Origin: Ferrovibrio sp041906005
Lineage (GTDB): Bacteria > Pseudomonadota > Alphaproteobacteria > Ferrovibrionales > Ferrovibrionaceae
Length of the DNA: 64,000 nt
Assembly: GCF_041906005.1 (NCBI RefSeq)
Contig: NZ_JAYRJY010000001.1
Span: 1,240,001-1,304,000 of the forward strand
Direction of reading: 5' to 3'
The notes below the pieces were generated by a model, which had not been told where the DNA came from, did no database searches, and saw nothing but the letters and a program-made list of their open reading frames with translations. The number at the start of each line of letters is the position of its first letter. Within the stretch, counting starts at the first letter, position 1. Of the stretch, positions 60,719-64,000 are shown one piece after another. The position numbers were made by a program, and so were the translations under genes.

Positions 60719-61521
60719 GCGTTGGTGAGCGGCAGGGTCTTGTCGAACAGTTTCACCAGCCGGCCGGCCGCCACTTCCTCGGCCACCAGTTCGGGATCCA
60801 TCACCGCGATGCCCATGCCCTGCACGGCGGCCTGGATCGCGTAGGAGCGCGTCTCGAACATCTGGCCGATATTCACGTCGATGCGGGTCTCGCCCACCGA
60901 GTTGAGCCAGATGCGCCAGTCATCGCGCCGGTTCTGCGAATGCAGCAGCTTCTGGTCCTTCAGGTCGGCCGGCTTTTTGATTGCGCCTGCGAATTTCGGA
61001 TGCGCCACCGGCACCAGGGATTCCGAGAACAGCCGCGTGCAGGACAGGCCGGGCCAGTCGCCGTCGCCATGGCGGATGGCGCAGTCGATGCCCTCGCGCT
61101 CCAGGTCGGCGGGTTTCAGCGACGTGGTGATGCGCACCTCGATATCGGGATACTGCTCCTGGAAACGCGGCAGGCGCGGGATGAACCAGCGCATGGCGAA
61201 GGTGGACAGCATCGACACCGTGAGCGTGCCCTCGCCGCGCCGCGCCTCCAGCTTGGAGAGCGCCGAGGCCAGGTGGTCGAAGCCTTCCTGCACGTCTGGT
61301 AAAATTAACTGCCCCTCGGTCGACAGAACCAGACCCTTGCGGGTGCGGTGGAACAGCGGCACACCCAGCAGTTCCTCGAGCTGGCGGATCTGGTGGGAAA
61401 TCGCCGACAGCGTGACCGAGAGTTCCTCGGCGGCGGCGGTGAAATTCAGGTGCCGTCCGGCGGCCTCGAAGGCTTTCAGGGCGTTGAGGGGCAGCAGGCG
61501 GCGGCTGGGCAGGTGGGCCAT
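60616..61521 (-). CDS. GcvA-like LysR-family regulator
   Basis: 301 residues from ATG 61521 (MAHLPSRRLLPLNALKAFEA), which matches the GcvA-type N-terminus. HTH: RHLNFTAAAEELSVTLSAIS, then HQIRQLEELLGVPLFHR; sensor domain with LTVSMLSTFAMRWFIPRLPR and DCAIRHGDGDWPGL. Upstream in-frame codons overlap the leuC leader and are not used. Divergent from leuC, though control of leuC is not implied by anything seen. GcvA itself regulates glycine cleavage; this paralog's target is open. Confidence 0.88.
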   Translation of the reverse strand: MAHLPSRRLLPLNALKAFEAAGRHLNFTAAAEELSVTLSAISHQIRQLEELLGVPLFHRTRKGLVLSTEGQLILPDVQEGFDHLASALSKLEARRGEGTLTVSMLSTFAMRWFIPRLPRFQEQYPDIEVRITTSLKPADLEREGIDCAIRHGDGDWPGLSCTRLFSESLVPVAHPKFAGAIKKPADLKDQKLLHSQNRRDDWRIWLNSVGETRIDVNIGQMFETRSYAIQAAVQGMGIAVMDPELVAEEVAAGRLVKLFDKTLPLTNAYWFVCLEHMADAPRIKAMRDWLVQDVSAKGTPL

Positions 61522-61681
61522 GGGAATTTCTTTTAAGCCGGAGGCGAATTTAAATCCACCGGCCCGGGCATAATCGCCACTGGACGGACGGGGGCCGGTC
61601 GGGTTGAATTCCCCGGCCATTTTTGGCCCCGAAACGCCCTGTACTCGCAATAAAAATACGCAAGAGAACGGACCAGCCGCC

Positions 61682-63094
61682 ATGACCGCGCCCCGCACCC
61701 TGTATGACAAGATCTGGGACAGCCACCTCGTCGACATCGATTCCGAGGGCAACGGCCTGCTCTATATCGACCTGCACCTGGTGCATGAAGTGACGTCTCC
61801 TCAAGCTTTTGCCGGCCTGAAGGCCGCCGGTCGCAAGGTGCGCCGCCCTGACCGCACCGTGGCGGTGCCCGACCACAACGTGCCGACCACGCCCGACCGC
61901 GCCCAGTTCGTGTTCGAGGACGAGGAGGCCAAGATCCAGGTCGAGACGCTGGACCGCAACGCCCGCGAATTCGGCGTCAACTATTACCCGATGAACGACA
62001 TCAACCAGGGCATCGTGCATATCGTGGGCCCTGAACAGGGCTACACCCAGCCGGGCATGACCATCGTGTGCGGCGACAGCCACACCTCCACCCATGGCGC
62101 CTTCGGCAGCCTGGCCTTTGGCATCGGCACCTCGGAAGTCGAGCATGTGCTGGCGACCCAGACCCTGCCGCAGCGCAAGGCCAAGAACATGAAGATCAAC
62201 ATCGATGGCCAGCTTGGCCCCGGTGTGACGGCCAAGGACATCATCCTCGCCATCATTGGTAAAATTGGTACCGCCGGCGGCACCGGCTATGTGATGGAAT
62301 ATACCGGCAGCGCCATCCGCGGGCTTTCCATGGAAGGCCGCATGACGGTGTGCAACATGTCGATCGAGGCGGGTGCCCGCGCCGGGCTGATCGCGCCCGA
62401 CGAGAAGACGTTTGAGTATGTGAAGGGCAAGCCCCATGCCCCCAAGGGCGCCGCTTTTGAACAGGCGCTGGCCTGGTGGAAGACGCTGCCCAGCGATCCG
62501 GGCGCGCATTACGACACGGTGGTGGAACTGAAGGCCGAGGATATCGCGCCGCATATCACCTGGGGCACCAGCCCGCAGGACGTGGCGCCGATCACCGGCG
62601 TGGTGCCCAATCCGAATGATGTGAAGGACGAGCAGAAGCGCGCCGCCCTGGAACGCGCACTGAACTACATGGGGCTGAAGGCCGGCGAGAAGCTGGATAC
62701 CGTGCCGATCCAGCGCGTCTTCATCGGTTCCTGCACCAATGGCCGCATCGAGGATCTGCGCGCCGCCGCCGCCGTGGCCAAGGGCCGCAAGGTGGCCGCC
62801 GGCGTGCAGGCGATGGTGGTGCCGGGCTCAGGCCTGGTGAAACACCAAGCCGAGGAAGAGGGCCTGGACAAGATCTTCCTCGCCGCCGGCTTCGAATGGC
62901 GCGAGCCGGGCTGCTCGATGTGCCTGGCGATGAATGCCGACAAGCTGAAACCCGAGGAACGCTGCGCCTCCACCTCGAACCGCAATTTCGAAGGCCGGCA
63001 GGGCGCGCGCGGCCGCACCCATCTGATGAGCCCGGCGATGGCGGCCGCCGCCGCGATTGCCGGCAAGCTGGCCGACGTGCGCAAGATCGCCTGA
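61682..63094 (+). CDS. leuC: 3-isopropylmalate dehydratase large subunit
   Basis: Aconitase-family [4Fe-4S] enzyme of leucine synthesis; works as a heterodimer with LeuD. 470 residues from ATG 61682 (MTAPRTLYDKIWDSH). Cluster ligands in IGSCTNGRIEDL and the CSMCLAMN pair; NRNFEGRQG and GDSHTSTHGAFG are conserved. The leader 61522-61681 shows no clear attenuator. Confidence 0.97.
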   Translation: MTAPRTLYDKIWDSHLVDIDSEGNGLLYIDLHLVHEVTSPQAFAGLKAAGRKVRRPDRTVAVPDHNVPTTPDRAQFVFEDEEAKIQVETLDRNAREFGVNYYPMNDINQGIVHIVGPEQGYTQPGMTIVCGDSHTSTHGAFGSLAFGIGTSEVEHVLATQTLPQRKAKNMKINIDGQLGPGVTAKDIILAIIGKIGTAGGTGYVMEYTGSAIRGLSMEGRMTVCNMSIEAGARAGLIAPDEKTFEYVKGKPHAPKGAAFEQALAWWKTLPSDPGAHYDTVVELKAEDIAPHITWGTSPQDVAPITGVVPNPNDVKDEQKRAALERALNYMGLKAGEKLDTVPIQRVFIGSCTNGRIEDLRAAAAVAKGRKVAAGVQAMVVPGSGLVKHQAEEEGLDKIFLAAGFEWREPGCSMCLAMNADKLKPEERCASTSNRNFEGRQGARGRTHLMSPAMAAAAAIAGKLADVRKIA

Positions 63095-63127
63095 GCACGG
63101 CCAGAGAGAGCCCTGGGAGAGACAGAC

Positions 63128-63751
63128 ATGGACAAGTTCACCACACTGACGGCCGTGGCCGCCCCGCTGCCGATGATCAATGTCGATACCGACATGATCA
63201 TCCCCAAGCAGTTCCTGAAGACGGTGGAGCGCACCGGCCTGGCGAAAGGCCTGTTCTTCGAACTGCGCGAGACGCCGGACGGCAAGCCGGTGCCGGATTT
63301 CTTCATGAACCAGGCGCAATACAAGGGCGCGCAGATCCTGGTGGCCGGCGACAATTTCGGCTGCGGCTCGTCGCGCGAGCATGCGCCCTGGGCCCTGCTG
63401 GATTACGGCATCCGCTGCGTGATCGCGCCCAGCTTCGCCGACATCTTCTACAACAACTGCTTCCAGAACGGCATCCTGCCGATCAAGCTGCCGCAGGCCG
63501 ATGTGGACAAGCTGATGGACGATGCCAAGCGCGGCCAGAATGCCCGCGTCACCGTCGATCTGGAAAAGCAGGAGATCAAGGGCCCGGATGGCGGCACCAT
63601 CAAGTTCGAGATCGACGCCCACAAGAAGCACTGCCTGCTGAACGGCCTGGACAATATCGGGCTGACGCTGGAGAAGAAGTCGAAGATCGACGCCTTCGAA
63701 AGCAAGCAGCATGGCACCCAGCCCTGGCTCTATACCCAGCCGGGGCGGTAA
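63128..63751 (+). CDS. leuD: 3-isopropylmalate dehydratase small subunit
   Basis: 207 residues: VDTDMIIPKQFLKTV at the start and DNFGCGSSREHAPWALLDYG, the swivel-domain active-site loop. GGGAGA precedes ATG 63128, 33 bp after leuC. Confidence 0.97.
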   Translation: MDKFTTLTAVAAPLPMINVDTDMIIPKQFLKTVERTGLAKGLFFELRETPDGKPVPDFFMNQAQYKGAQILVAGDNFGCGSSREHAPWALLDYGIRCVIAPSFADIFYNNCFQNGILPIKLPQADVDKLMDDAKRGQNARVTVDLEKQEIKGPDGGTIKFEIDAHKKHCLLNGLDNIGLTLEKKSKIDAFESKQHGTQPWLYTQPGR

Positions 63752-63769
63752 GCACACCACAACCAAAAC

Positions 63770-63850
63770 CGTCATGCCCGGCCTTGTGCCGGGCATCCAC
63801 GTCTTAAAACAGAATTCGTGGATGGCCGGGCCAAGCCCGAGCATGACGAC
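63770..63850. repeat. Intergenic palindromic repeat pair between leuD and leuB
   Basis: GTCATGCCCGGCC...GGCCGGGCATCC-like arms and CGTGGATGGCCGGGCC...CCCGAGCATGACG, the fullest two-unit copy after the one at 2580. It lies within what should be a leuCDB operon and may affect read-through or mRNA stability. Confidence 0.8.
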
Positions 63851-63880
63851 GAAGAAAGATCGAGAGAAGGAAACAACACA

Positions 63881-64000
63881 ATGGCTTCCAACCGTACCAT
63901 GTTGATGCTGCCCGGCGACGGGATCGGGCCCGAGGTGATGGGCGAAGTGCGCCGGGTGATCGAATGGATGGACAAGCGCCGGCATGTTTCCTTCGACGTG
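63881..64000 (+). CDS. leuB: 3-isopropylmalate dehydrogenase (N-terminal part)
   Basis: The first 40 codons are in the window: MASNRTMLMLPGDGIGPEVM matches the start of isocitrate/isopropylmalate dehydrogenases (NAD-dependent step of leucine synthesis), and the leuC-leuD context points to LeuB. GAGAAGGA lies upstream. The rest is cut by the window edge. Confidence 0.93.
   Translation, partial: MASNRTMLMLPGDGIGPEVMGEVRRVIEWMDKRRHVSFDV

Noticed and set aside
2580..63850. CRISPR array
   Set aside because: The palindromic repeats are single or paired, far apart and variable, with no regular spacers.

Overview
The window is high-GC chromosomal DNA from an alphaproteobacterium, most likely a Rhodospirillales-type lineage. 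This rests on gene order and family types, not on a marker gene: argH-lptM-lysA followed by a TIGR02302/DUF4175 membrane protein; a zinc-ribbon MJ0042/DUF3426 protein divergent from ftsEX; a CpdR-like single-domain regulator; chorismate mutase-hisC-tyrC divergent from metXW; a small SRP RNA upstream of dnaX-ybaB-recR; and ffh-rpsP-rimM-trmD-rplS followed further on by leuC-leuD-leuB. I saw no rRNA, tRNA, CRISPR array, transposase or phage structural gene.

Layout. 1-9.3 kb: clpB (3' end cut off by the window edge), a repeat-bearing HTH protein, a CMD-family protein, asparagine synthetase, then etfB-etfA-hbd closed by a clear terminator. 9.3-21.6 kb: a TlpA-like thioredoxin head-to-head with argH, then lptM, lysA and TIGR02302; a VOC protein; CpdR-like regulator; zinc-ribbon protein; and the envelope run ftsE-ftsX-HAD-ydcF-plsC. 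21.6-26.4 kb is the main accessory region. It holds a MarR-controlled DoxX/DUF4287 pair with two matching operators, a hydrolase, a LytTR regulator, an unknown gene, a plsC 3' remnant and an AT-rich orphan gene between direct repeats. 26.6-44.4 kb: class II ribonucleotide reductase with an NrdR box, HAD + acyl-CoA ligase, chaC + EamA, aromatic amino acid/histidine genes, metXW, gloB, recR-ybaB-dnaX. 44.5-56.2 kb: SRP RNA, nudC, meaB, a REC + hybrid kinase pair, two hypothetical proteins, and ffh-rpsP-rimM-trmD-rplS. 56.3-61.5 kb: a second accessory block (HxlR with a His-tailed EamA permease, GST, DoxX, LysR with tautomerase, GcvA-like LysR). 61.7-64.0 kb: leuC, leuD and the start of leuB.

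The genes are mostly housekeeping: translation and secretion (SRP RNA, Ffh, S16, RimM, TrmD, L19), replication and repair (DnaX, RecR, NrdJ), amino acid synthesis (Arg, Lys, Met, His, Phe/Tyr, Leu, Asn), fatty-acid/electron transfer (ETF, HBD, acyl-CoA ligase, MeaB) and division/envelope (FtsEX, PlsC, LptM). The less ordinary content is the recombination scar around 21.5-25.5 kb, where three related copies of the plsC 3' end surround a roughly 3.8-kb block; a dispersed family of intergenic palindromic repeats; one palindromic element read in frame inside the lptM open reading frame; a possible two-state RNA leader before metX; and several perfect operator-like inverted repeats next to MarR, HxlR and LysR genes.
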